Origin: JAYQUR01 sp038133505
GTDB lineage: Bacteria > Pseudomonadota > Alphaproteobacteria > MPNO01 > UBA830
Assembly (NCBI GenBank): GCA_038133505.1
Contig: JAYPTI010000007.1
Coordinates: 1 to 46,956 of the forward strand
Length of the DNA: 46,956 nucleotides
Reading direction: 5' to 3'
Shown here: positions 1-7,542 of the stretch, in pieces
Layout: each line of letters begins with the position of its first letter
Numbering within the stretch: the stretch's first letter is position 1
Made by a program: the position numbers and the translations under genes
Notes under the pieces: generated by a model
The model's database searches: none
Told to the model about the DNA's origin: nothing
Seen by the model: only the letters and a program-made list of their open reading frames with translations

Positions 1-278
1 ACATCCACGAGGCGGCAGAGCGCGGCGGAAACATGACGCCGGAAATCCGCACCCGCGTCCGCATGGACTGCGCCTTCGCGGTCAGGTCCTGCCTGGAGGC
101 GGTCGAATCCCTGTTCCTCGCCTGCGGCGGATCGGGCCTGTCGGACAAAAACCCGATCCAGCGGGCGTGGCGCGACCTCCACGCCATCAACGAGCACGCG
201 ACGCTGCAACGGCAGACTAACGCCGAGATCTACGGCCGGACGCTGCTGGGGCTGGAGCCGGGCTCCGATATCATCTGA
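1..278 (+). CDS. C-terminal end of an acyl-CoA-dehydrogenase-fold flavin monooxygenase (partial)
   Basis: The reading frame is open from the left edge (Ile-His-Glu-Ala-Ala-Glu...) to a TGA at 276-278, so only the last ~92 residues are present. The stretch NPIQRAWRDLHAINEHA followed by Q-x3-N-x2-YGR is typical of the C-terminal helical domain of two-component flavin monooxygenases with the acyl-CoA dehydrogenase fold (HsaA, DszC and p-hydroxyphenylacetate hydroxylase C2-like). These use reduced flavin from a partner reductase to hydroxylate aromatic or sulfur substrates. An ordinary acyl-CoA dehydrogenase is less likely because of the RDLHAINEH signature. The substrate cannot be told from this fragment. 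A Met at 33 is internal, not the start. Confidence 0.72.
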   Translation, partial: IHEAAERGGNMTPEIRTRVRMDCAFAVRSCLEAVESLFLACGGSGLSDKNPIQRAWRDLHAINEHATLQRQTNAEIYGRTLLGLEPGSDII

Positions 279-344
279 AGTCGAACGCGCGCGGCCAGCC
301 CGCCTTGACCGGGGCGGGCGCGGCGCGCTAAAGCGAAGCGGTGC

Positions 345-430
345 GCGGGCGTGGCGGAATCGGTAGACGCGCTTGACTCAAAATCAAGTTTCCTCTGGAA
401 GTGGGAGTTCGAGTCTCCCCGCCCGCACCA
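345..430 (+). tRNA. tRNA-Leu (anticodon CAA)
   Basis: The acceptor arm GCGGGCG at 345-351 pairs with CGCCCGC at 420-426, followed by discriminator A and an encoded CCA (428-430). The anticodon stem CTTGA/TCAAG encloses a 7-nt loop CTCAAAA, giving anticodon CAA, which reads UUG leucine codons. The T arm contains GTTCGAGTC. A long variable arm makes it a class II tRNA, as expected for leucine. Total length is 86 nt. Confidence 0.97.
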
Positions 431-455
431 ACTCCAAATCCGCCGCAACCGAAGC

Positions 456-1361
456 TTAGGCTGGCACCTCGCCCATCACCGTGGTGCGAAACATTTCGCG
501 CCCGTAACCGTCGTGGTCGTTGAACGCATGATGGATGCACAGCCGGTTGTCCCACAGCGTCAGCGTGGCAGGCTCCCAGCGCAGCCGACACGTAAAGGCG
601 GGCTGGGTAACGTGTTTCCGCAGGAAAGCCAGCAGCGCGTCGGATTCGGGTTCGGTCAGCCCCTCGATCGCGACGGCATAGCTGTCGTCGACATACAATG
701 TCTGCTCACCGGTCACGGGGTGGGTGCGCACCAGCGGATGCGACCAGCCTTCGATCAGCGGCGCGGGATCGAATTTCAGCGGCGTGCCGCCGAGGCTCTT
801 TTCGCCGTACATCTTCTTGCCGCGCTCGACCTCGGCAACGACGTCGCGCGCCGACATGCGGACGCGCAGCGGCCTGAGCATCTCCTTCATCGTGTCGCTG
901 AGAAACGCGTAGGACAGGGCCGTGTTCGCCCACATCGTGTCGCCGCCATAGGGCGGAATGTCGCGGCCGAAGAGGATCGTGACGGCGGGCGGACGTTCGA
1001 GGAACGGCGAATCCGTGTGCCAGGCGCCGCCGAAGATCATGTGCGCCTTCGAGTCCGCGTCCTTGCGCACCGGCTGGATGTTGGGATGGCCTTCGACGCC
1101 GGGCGTATAGGCATCCTTGCCGAAGTCGCCGAACCGCAGGGTGAACGCCTCCTGCACGGAATGATCGATCTCCTGATCGCGGAGAAAAATCATCTTGTGG
1201 CGCCATAACGCGTCGGCAATTTCGCCGAACGCGTCGTCCGTCAGGTTGGCCGCCTGCACGCCGCGGACCTCGGCGCCCATGGCGGCGCTGAGCGGCACGA
1301 CCTCGATATGCCGGTACGGCTTCGCGCTATTGTCGAACCGGCCCGTCGGATGAACGTGCAT
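456..1361 (-). CDS. TauD/TfdA-family Fe(II)/2-oxoglutarate dioxygenase
   Basis: A 301-residue protein with the full TauD/TfdA iron and 2-oxoglutarate site. The HxD pair is at His115/Asp117 in AWHTDSPF, the distal His277 is in WDNRLCIH, and Arg288 and Arg292 are in REMFRTT. The His-to-Arg spacings (11 and 15) equal those I recall for E. coli TauD. Such enzymes couple 2-oxoglutarate decarboxylation to hydroxylation of taurine, alkyl sulfates, aryloxyacetates or similar, often releasing a leaving group; the substrate here is unknown. The gene begins 16 bp after the GST gene on the same strand, so the two are probably co-transcribed. The ribosome site is weak, which suits translation carried over from the upstream gene. 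Confidence 0.9.
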   Translation of the reverse strand: MHVHPTGRFDNSAKPYRHIEVVPLSAAMGAEVRGVQAANLTDDAFGEIADALWRHKMIFLRDQEIDHSVQEAFTLRFGDFGKDAYTPGVEGHPNIQPVRKDADSKAHMIFGGAWHTDSPFLERPPAVTILFGRDIPPYGGDTMWANTALSYAFLSDTMKEMLRPLRVRMSARDVVAEVERGKKMYGEKSLGGTPLKFDPAPLIEGWSHPLVRTHPVTGEQTLYVDDSYAVAIEGLTEPESDALLAFLRKHVTQPAFTCRLRWEPATLTLWDNRLCIHHAFNDHDGYGREMFRTTVMGEVPA

Positions 1362-1377
1362 GTCGGCGCGCAGCCGG

Positions 1378-1977
1378 TCAGACGTCCGCTGCCTGTGCCG
1401 CCTTCACGCTGTCGCGGTCCAGAAGGCGCTCGTAATACGCCTTCACGTTCGGGTGCGCCGACAGGTCGTACTCGGCGCGCGGCGTCCAGTTGAGGACGGC
1501 GCAGGCGTAGCAGTCGGCGACGGTGAACTGGTCGCCCAGCAGCCACGTCTTGCCGGCGATGGCGTCGTTCATGTAGTCGAGCCGGACGCCGACGCGGGTG
1601 CGCGCGACGGGGCGGTAGTCGTCGGGGATGTAGGGCAAATAGAGCGGCGGCAGGTTCTTGTGCAGCTCGGAGCCGATGAAGCTCAGCCAGTCCTGCATCT
1701 CGTAGCGCTCGGCCGTGCCGGCGGCGGGCGCGAGGCCCGCGTCCGGGTTCTGGTCGGCGAGATACTGCAGGATCACCGCGCATTCGCTGATGCCCTTGCC
1801 CTCGTCGGTGACGAGGAACGGCACGTAGCCCTTCGGGTTGATCGCCTTGAAGTCGCTGCCGTCCTCGAGCTTCTTCGCCATGATGTCGACGGGGATCAGC
1901 TCGGCGTCGAGGCCGATTTCCTTGATCGCCACGAGCGGGCCGAACGAGCAGGTTCCCTTGGATTTGTAGAGTTTCAT
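1378..1977 (-). CDS. Beta-class glutathione S-transferase
   Basis: A 199-residue two-domain GST. The N-terminal thioredoxin fold starts MKLYKSKGTCSFGP, with Cys10 at the position of the catalytic Cys of bacterial beta-class GSTs (usually GTCSLSP). NPKGYVPFL supplies the cis-proline loop, and the helical domain has the N-capping stretch FTVADCYACAVL near residues 150-161. The likely role is glutathione conjugation or dehalogenation/thiolysis in the cytosol. The ATG is preceded by GGAGG at 5-nt spacing. It lies between an SDR gene (94 bp upstream) and the TauD-like dioxygenase (16 bp downstream), suggesting a small catabolic or detoxification operon. The substrate cannot be inferred. Confidence 0.9.
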   Translation of the reverse strand: MKLYKSKGTCSFGPLVAIKEIGLDAELIPVDIMAKKLEDGSDFKAINPKGYVPFLVTDEGKGISECAVILQYLADQNPDAGLAPAAGTAERYEMQDWLSFIGSELHKNLPPLYLPYIPDDYRPVARTRVGVRLDYMNDAIAGKTWLLGDQFTVADCYACAVLNWTPRAEYDLSAHPNVKAYYERLLDRDSVKAAQAADV

Positions 1978-2071
1978 TGTCGCCTCCGGTTTCGGATCGG
2001 TTGATTGTGAGCAGAGTATCGGCCGGACGCCGGCACCTCGTCCAGCGCCCGAACCGTCATTTCGATGTGAA

Positions 2072-2836
2072 TTAGCTGAAGCAGTCGCCGCCGTTCACCG
2101 CGACGTACTGGCCGGTCATGAAATCGCTCTCGGGCGAGGACAGGAACACCGCCGCGCCCGTGAGGTCCGCCGGCACCTGTTCGCGCGGCAACGCGCGCGC
2201 ATCGATCACCCGCTTCTTGTCGGCGTCGCCTTCCGGCCCCCAGGCGAGGACGTTCTCGCTCATCGTCAGGCCGGGCGCGAGCGTGTTCACGCAGATATTG
2301 TCCTTGCCGAGCTCGACGGACATCGAGCGCGTCATGGCGAAGACCGCGCCCTTGGAGCTGACGTAATGCAGCATGTAGGGCACGCCCTTGAGGATCGTGT
2401 CGGACGCCACGTTGACGATCTTGCCGTATTGCTGTGCGCGGAAGACCGGCAGCGCCGCGCGGCACATCAGCATCAGGCCGCGCACGTTGACGGCATAGAC
2501 GCGGTCCCACAGCTCGACGTCGATCTCCTCGAACGGCCCCGGCTTGAGCGTGCCGAACACGGCGGCGTTGTTGATCAGGATATGAAGCCCGCCAAGATCG
2601 GCGACGACGTCGTCCGCGAGCTGCTTGCAGGCCGCCTCGTCGGAGATGTCGACTCTATAGGCCTTCGTCTCGGCGCCCGCGACCTCGGCATTGATCTTGG
2701 CGGAGGCGTCCGCGCCGTCGAGAATGTCCACCAGCGCGACCTTCGCGCCCTCTTCCGCCAGCGCCCGCGCGTAAGCCGTGCCGATGCCCTGCGCCGCGCC
2801 CGTGACGATCGCGACCTTTCCGTCGAGTCTTGCCAT
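2072..2836 (-). CDS. SDR-family NAD(P)-dependent oxidoreductase
   Basis: A 254-residue classical short-chain dehydrogenase. The Rossmann motif TGAAQGIG starts at residue 12, NNAA is near 89-92, and the catalytic set is Ser145, Tyr158 and Lys162 (YVSSK). The C-terminal GQYVAVNGG is the usual SDR ending. An acidic Asp37 after the second beta strand suggests NAD preference. The ATG at 2836 was chosen because GAGGGAGAGAAC lies just upstream and the family begins at MxxLDGKVA; an in-frame Met 26 codons earlier has no such signal. It is the first gene of the minus-strand SDR-GST-dioxygenase group. The substrate is unknown. Confidence 0.92.
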   Translation of the reverse strand: MARLDGKVAIVTGAAQGIGTAYARALAEEGAKVALVDILDGADASAKINAEVAGAETKAYRVDISDEAACKQLADDVVADLGGLHILINNAAVFGTLKPGPFEEIDVELWDRVYAVNVRGLMLMCRAALPVFRAQQYGKIVNVASDTILKGVPYMLHYVSSKGAVFAMTRSMSVELGKDNICVNTLAPGLTMSENVLAWGPEGDADKKRVIDARALPREQVPADLTGAAVFLSSPESDFMTGQYVAVNGGDCFS

Positions 2837-2987
2837 TGTTCTCTCCCTCGGCGCCGTCATTCCGCGACGGCATCGTGACAATTTCGCTCCGGTTCTTCGC
2901 GGTGCTTTCCGCATGCGCGTGCCGGTGCCATTGTGTTAGGCGAAATTCGGTTCCGGGAAAAGACCCGCGCCGCGGCGGAGACCGCCG

Positions 2988-3087
2988 NNNNNNNNNNNNN
3001 NNNNNNNNNNNNNNNNNNNNNNNNNNNNNNNNNNNNNNNNNNNNNNNNNNNNNNNNNNNNNNNNNNNNNNNNNNNNNNNNNNNNNNN
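2988..3087. other. Assembly gap (100 N)
   Basis: Exactly 100 Ns, a conventional placeholder for a scaffold gap of unknown size. It removes the 5' part of the molybdopterin oxidoreductase-like gene that continues on the right. The 150 bp to the left, upstream of the SDR gene, show no convincing start or signal peptide for that gene. Confidence 0.98.
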
Positions 3088-3397
3088 CCAGTTCGACGGC
3101 TGGGGCGCCGCTCCGATAACGTTTTCGGGCCCGCGGCTGAAGGACGTGCTCGCCGCCGTCGGCTGGACGGGCCGCCAGATCACCACCCTCGCCCTCGACG
3201 GGTTCGGCACCAAGATCTCGCGCGCCGACATCGACGCGTTCGACTGGATCCTGGCCACGCGGACGAACGGAAAGCCGTTCGGCATCGGCCAGCGCGGCCC
3301 GCTGTGGCTGGTGTTCGACCCGCCGGGCGATCGCGCCGCCACGACGGAGGAAGAAGGCCGCTGGCCGTGGGCGATCTTCTTCATCCAGGCGGAATAA
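3088..3397 (+). CDS. Small molybdopterin-oxidoreductase-like protein (5' end lost in gap)
   Basis: After the N run the frame gives 102 residues beginning QFDGWGAAPITFSGPRL and ending at TAA 3395-3397. The pattern TFxGPxLxDVLAAVG ... NGKPxxIxxRGPLWLVFD is typical of small (~160 aa) secreted proteins related to the sulfite-oxidase/YedY molybdopterin fold, which often sit beside sensor kinases or GGDEF genes. The N-terminal signal peptide and roughly 50-60 residues would be in the gap. No cofactor-ligating Cys is visible in the retained part. The assignment is by sequence pattern only. The frame is intact up to the gap edge. Confidence 0.6.
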
Positions 3398-3410
3398 CGG
3401 GGGACATCCT

Positions 3411-3500
3411 CTCCCTAGCCCTCTCCCTCAAGGGAGAGGGGACAATTTCGGGGCGTCTCCCTGTATATCCCCTCTCCCCTCGGGGGAGAGGGTTAGGGAG
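3411..3500. repeat. Compound palindromic element between convergent genes
   Basis: Two perfect 10-bp hairpins lie side by side: 3419-3428 with 3431-3440 and 3470-3479 with 3483-3492. The outer arms 3411-3427 and 3484-3500 are also complementary over 17 nt with one mismatch, so the whole element can fold as one long cruciform. It sits between the convergent ends of the molybdopterin-like gene (3397) and the GMC gene (3524). It resembles the dispersed CCCTCTCCC-type intergenic palindromes common in Proteobacteria and may act as a two-way terminator. Confidence 0.75.
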
Positions 3501-3523
3501 CGGGGGAAACAGGTATCCCCTAT

Positions 3524-4688
3524 TTACCCCCGCGCGTCCTCGATCATCATCTCGGCCGCCTTCTCGGCGATCATCAGGGTCGGCGAGTTGGTGTTGCCCG
3601 ACGTGATCGTCGGCATGATCGAGGCGTCCGCGATCCGCAGACCCCCGAGCCCGCGCAGCCGCAGCCGGTCGTCGACGACCGCCATGTCGTCCGAGCCCAT
3701 CTTGCAGGTGCCGACGGGGTGGAAGATCGTCGTCGCGATGTCGCCCGCCGCGCGCGCGAGATCCGCGTCCGACGCGACCTGCGCGCCGGGGAGATGCTCT
3801 TCCGGCTCGTACTTCGCCATCGCCGGCGCACCAACGATGCGGCGCGTCAGCTTAAGCGCGTTGGCGGCGATCTGCCGGTCGGTCTCAGCGGTTAGGTAGT
3901 TAGGCCGGATTAACGGCTTCGCGCGCGGATCCGGGCTCGCGATGCGTATATGGCCGCGGCTGTCGGGTCGCAGGTTGCACACAGACGCGGTTATCGCCGG
4001 GAACCGATGCAGCGGCTCGCCGAACTTGTCCAGGGACAGCGGCTGGACGTGATATTGCAGGTTGGGCGTCTCCAGATGATCGTCCGACTTGGTGAAAACG
4101 CCGAGCTGGCTCGGCGCCATCGTCATCGGCCCGCGCTTGAACAGGACGTATTCGAGGCCCATGCCCATCTTCCCGATCAGGCTGTTGGCGCGCTCGTTCA
4201 GCGTCTTCGCGTTCTTCACCTTGTAGACGGCGCGGATCTGCAGATGGTCCTGCAGGTTCTCGCCGACGCCGGGCAGCTCGTGGACCATGTCGATGCCGTG
4301 CTCGCGCAGCAGCGCGCCCGGCCCGATGCCCGAGAGCTGGAGTATCTGCGGCGAGCCGACCGAGCCGGACGCCAGCACCACCTCGCGCGCCGCCGACGCA
4401 TGTGCATCTTTGCCGTCGAGCCAGAAATCGACGCCGGTCACGCGGCCGTCGGCCACCGTCAGCTTCTTCGCCTGCGCCTTCGTGAGAACCGTGAGGTTCG
4501 GCCGGTTGGCGACCGGATGCAGGAAGGCGTGCGCCGCGCTCCAGCGCACGCCGCGCTTCTGGTTCACCTGGAAATAGCCGGCGCCCTCGTTGGTGCCCTT
4601 ATTGAAATCGTCACTCAGCGGAATGCCGACCTCGGCGCAGGCCTGGCGGAACGCGTCGAGGATTTCCCAGGACAGCCGCTGGTCCTCA
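3524..4688 (-). CDS. GMC-family FAD oxidoreductase, C-terminal ~70% (gene B, 5' end lost in gap)
   Basis: 386 residues run from the gap edge (EDQRLSWEILDAF...) to the stop at 3524. It carries the second GMC signature (GSVGSPQILQLSGIG), the HPVGTCKMG segment with the catalytic His, and NTNSPTLM with the second active-site polar residue. It resembles choline/alcohol dehydrogenases of about 540 aa, so ~155 residues including the FAD-binding GxGxxG are missing. It is not the continuation of the N-terminal half on the other side of the gap: its first ~95 residues repeat the same family region at only about half identity. The likely role is oxidation of an alcohol substrate in the cytosol. The exact substrate is unknown. 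Confidence 0.88.
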
Positions 4689-4698
4689 NNNNNNNNNN
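4689..4698. other. Assembly gap (10 N) joining two different GMC genes
   Basis: Ten Ns. Protein sequence on both sides covers the same ~95-residue family region (QRLSWE...LDAF onwards) with different residues, so the true missing length is either far more than 10 bp or the join is wrong. Confidence 0.95.
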
Positions 4699-5454
4699 CA
4701 CCGTCGCCGGCGCGCCCTTGTAGCGCAGGGCGAGCCCGGTCACCCGCTTGTTGCCGTCCAGCACGATCCGGTCGACCTCGGCGCGGGTCAGCACCTCCAG
4801 GTTCGCACGGCCCCGCGCCGGCTTGAGGAACGCCTTCGCCGTGCTGACGCGCAGCCCGGTGCGCTGGTTGACGTGGAAATAGCCGCAGCCATGGTTGTCG
4901 CCGCGGTTGAAGTCGTCGGTCTTGGGGATGCCTTCCTGCGCGGCGGCCTCGCGGAACGCGTCGAGCACCTCCCACGACAGGCGCTGTTTCTCGACCCGCC
5001 ACTCGCCGCCGGCCCCGTGCATCTCGTCGGCGGGGACGGCCGCCTGGTCCTCGGACTTCAGGAAATAGGGCAGCACGTCGTCCCAGCCCCAGCCGGCATT
5101 GCCGAGCTGGCGCCACTGGTCGTAGTCGCGCGCCTGGCCGCGCATGTAGATCATGCCGTTGATCGCCGAGCAGCCGCCCAGCGTCTTGCCGCGCGGATAG
5201 GCGAGCGCGCGGCCGTTGAGCCCGGGCTCCTCCTCCGTCTTGAAGCACCAGTCGGTGCGCGGGTTGTTCATCGTGTAGAGGTAGCCGACGGGGATCCTGA
5301 TCCAGATGTAATCGTCCTTGCCGCCCGCCTCGAGCAGCAGGACGCGCGTTTCAGGATCGGCACTCAGCCGGTTCGCCAGCACGCAACCCGCCGTCCCCGC
5401 GCCGACGACGACGTAGTCGAACCCGTCGAATTTTTTGACGCCGTCCGCCGCCAT
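4699..5454 (-). CDS. GMC-family FAD oxidoreductase, N-terminal half (gene A, 3' end lost in gap)
   Basis: 252 residues from ATG 5454 to the gap. The start is supported by GAGG 8 nt upstream. The FAD-binding motif is VVVGAGTAG (residues 15-23), and GMC signature 1 with GGCSAINGMIYMRG is near 93-106. The family match is to choline-dehydrogenase-like GMC enzymes (~540 aa), so about half is missing. Residues 157-252 align with the first ~95 residues of the fragment across the gap, which is therefore a paralogue and not the same gene. It is divergent from the AEC transporter, with a 52-bp intergenic region. Confidence 0.88.
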
Positions 5455-5506
5455 ATTGTAGTCCTCACCCACTTCTTGCAGGCATCATGTTCGGAAGGCC
5501 CGCCCC

Positions 5507-6448
5507 GTGCAAGCCGTGCTCAACGTCGCCCTCCCCGTCTTCGGGATCATCCTCTGCGGCTACCTCGCGGGCCGCGCGAAGCTCTTGGGCGCTGCGAGCT
5601 CCGAGGCGCTCAACGCCTTCGTCTACTGGTTCGCCCTGCCGCCGCTGATCTTCATCGGCATGGCGCAGACGCCCGTCGACCGCATCCTGAACGGCCCGTT
5701 CATCCTCGTCGTCTCGCTCGGCATCGTCGGAACCGGCGTGGTCGTGGTGGCGGGCAGCCGGTTCCTGTTCGGCAACCGCGGCCCCGCCAACGGGCTGCAC
5801 GCCATGGCGGCGCTGTTCTCCAACACCGGCTACATGGGTATCCCGCTGTTCATCGCGGCGTTCGGCGAAGAGCGCGTCCTGCCGGCCGTGACGGCGACCG
5901 TCCTCAACATGTTCTTCTACGGCACGATGACCGCCTGGGTCGCCGCAGCCAAGACCGACGGCGACGCGAAATCGGGCGGCGCAGTCGTCGCCTTCGTCGC
6001 GGGATCGCTGGCGAAGAACCCGCTGGTGGTCGCCCCGGTGATCGGCCTCGCGATCTCGGCGGCGGGGCTGAGCGTGCCCGCCCCGGTCGACAATCTGTGC
6101 CGCATCCTCGGCGCCGCCGCCGCGCCCGGCGCGCTGTTCGCGCTCGGCCTGTTCCTCGTCGGCCAGCGCATCACGGCGGGCCTCGGCGAGGTCGCGTGGA
6201 TCACGTTCTTCAAGCTGATCGCCCAGCCGGCGCTGACCTGGTGGCTCGCCTTCCACGTATTCGAGATGGACCGGTTCTGGGCGGTGAGCGCCGTGCTGCT
6301 GGCCGCCCTGCCGACAGGGGCGCTGGTCTTCGTCACCGCGCAGCAGAACGGCATCTACGTCCAGCGCGCGTCGGCCGGCATCGTGATGTCGACGGTCTTT
6401 TCGGTCGTAACGCTGACGGCGCTGCTGGCCTGGTTCGGGAAGGTCTAA
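5507..6448 (+). CDS. AEC (auxin efflux carrier) family transporter
   Basis: A 313-residue, strongly hydrophobic protein with about ten membrane segments in two halves. The N-terminal half holds PVFGIILCGYLAGR and FVYWFALPPLIF; the C-terminal half ends with ALPTGALVFVTAQQNG, typical of bacterial AEC/malonate-type transporters (PF03547). The start is GTG at 5507. It probably exports or imports an organic acid across the inner membrane. It diverges from the GMC oxidoreductase gene and its stop overlaps the stop of the Rieske oxygenase gene by 4 bp, so it may carry a substrate or product of those enzymes. That link is inference from position. Confidence 0.88.
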   Translation: MQAVLNVALPVFGIILCGYLAGRAKLLGAASSEALNAFVYWFALPPLIFIGMAQTPVDRILNGPFILVVSLGIVGTGVVVVAGSRFLFGNRGPANGLHAMAALFSNTGYMGIPLFIAAFGEERVLPAVTATVLNMFFYGTMTAWVAAAKTDGDAKSGGAVVAFVAGSLAKNPLVVAPVIGLAISAAGLSVPAPVDNLCRILGAAAAPGALFALGLFLVGQRITAGLGEVAWITFFKLIAQPALTWWLAFHVFEMDRFWAVSAVLLAALPTGALVFVTAQQNGIYVQRASAGIVMSTVFSVVTLTALLAWFGKV

Positions 6449-7461
6449 CCGGCCTCGGCCGCGATCCGCTCTTCCAGCAGACGGCGCGCCTGCATCACCG
6501 CGTTGTCGGCATTGATGTCGATTTCCGGCGCATCGGGATGGCGGTCCATCGAGCGCTGCTGCGCGCCGATCGCGACCACGTCTTCCATCAGCGCCGACGA
6601 GAACATCTCGCGCAGCTGGCCGGTGAACGCCTCGTCGTCCATGCGGAAATTGCGCGCGTGATGCCAGAAATAATGCGTCGTCTTTTCGGTCTCCGGCGTC
6701 AGCGTGTGGTTGGAGTAGGTCTCGACGCCGCGGCTGCGGTCCCCGGCACGCGCGCCGGTGCCCGCGAGCGCGCTGCCGGCATCGATGACGACATGCGACG
6801 GCGGCTGGTAGTGGATGATCTGCCAGCGGTCGACGTTCTCGTTGGTCTGCAGCGCATGCGCGTACATCGGCGCCGGCGGCGTATCCATCACCCAGCGCGA
6901 TATCGTGACTTCGCCGCCGTCGCGCTGCGTCGCGATCTCGGCATCGACATCGGTCGCCGCGCCGAGGGTCGTCGCATGCAGGAACTGGATGTGAGACAGG
7001 TCCATCAGATTGTCGACCAGCAGCCGGTAGTCGCCCTCGACGTAATAGACGTCGCCGTAGGCGCACCAGTCCGGGTCGTCGTTCCAGTGGTAGTCGGGTA
7101 TCAGGTCCGGATCGGCCTTTGCGGGATCGCCCATCCAGATCCATACCCATCGGTAGCGTTCGACGATCGGCCAGGACTGGATCTTCGCGCCCGGCGGCAC
7201 CTTCGACTGGCCGGGAACGCGGACGCACTGGCCGTCATAGCCGAATTCCAGCCCGTGATAGCCGCAGCGCAGCGCACCCTCGACCTTGTCGCCCAGCGAC
7301 AGCGGCAGGTGACGGTGGCAGCAACGGTCTTCCAGCGCCACCGGGGCGCCGTCGTCGCCGCGGAACAGGACCACCGGCTCGCCGAGGATCGTCCGCGCGA
7401 GCAGCCCGTCCTCGATCTCGTAGTCCCAGGCCGCCACGTACCAGCAGTCGCGCATGAACAT
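6445..7461 (-). CDS. Rieske non-heme iron oxygenase, vanillate O-demethylase alpha-subunit-like
   Basis: 338 residues. The Rieske [2Fe-2S] ligands are Cys47-x-His49 and Cys66-x2-His69 (RCGYHGLEF). The mononuclear iron site is Asp154, His157 and His162 in NLMDLSHIQFLHATT, the VanA-type arrangement. The start at ATG 7461 (MFMRDCWYVAAW) matches the family start and has AGGGGA 5 nt upstream. Such enzymes demethylate aryl methyl ethers or hydroxylate aromatics using electrons from a VanB-type reductase; no reductase gene lies in this window. The substrate is uncertain. The 3' end overlaps the AEC transporter stop by 4 bp. Confidence 0.92.
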   Translation of the reverse strand: MFMRDCWYVAAWDYEIEDGLLARTILGEPVVLFRGDDGAPVALEDRCCHRHLPLSLGDKVEGALRCGYHGLEFGYDGQCVRVPGQSKVPPGAKIQSWPIVERYRWVWIWMGDPAKADPDLIPDYHWNDDPDWCAYGDVYYVEGDYRLLVDNLMDLSHIQFLHATTLGAATDVDAEIATQRDGGEVTISRWVMDTPPAPMYAHALQTNENVDRWQIIHYQPPSHVVIDAGSALAGTGARAGDRSRGVETYSNHTLTPETEKTTHYFWHHARNFRMDDEAFTGQLREMFSSALMEDVVAIGAQQRSMDRHPDAPEIDINADNAVMQARRLLEERIAAEAG

Positions 7462-7542
7462 TTCGGTCCCCTTCGCTGTCGCCGAAATGATCCCACAAGC
7501 GGGAACCCGGATCACGGCGAAATTCGGCCCGTCAGACCCGGG

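Noticed and set aside
278..345. A hairpin (GCCCGCC/GGGCGGGC) between the flavin monooxygenase gene and the tRNA
   Set aside because: No T run follows and GC-rich sequence pairs easily; too weak to call a terminator.
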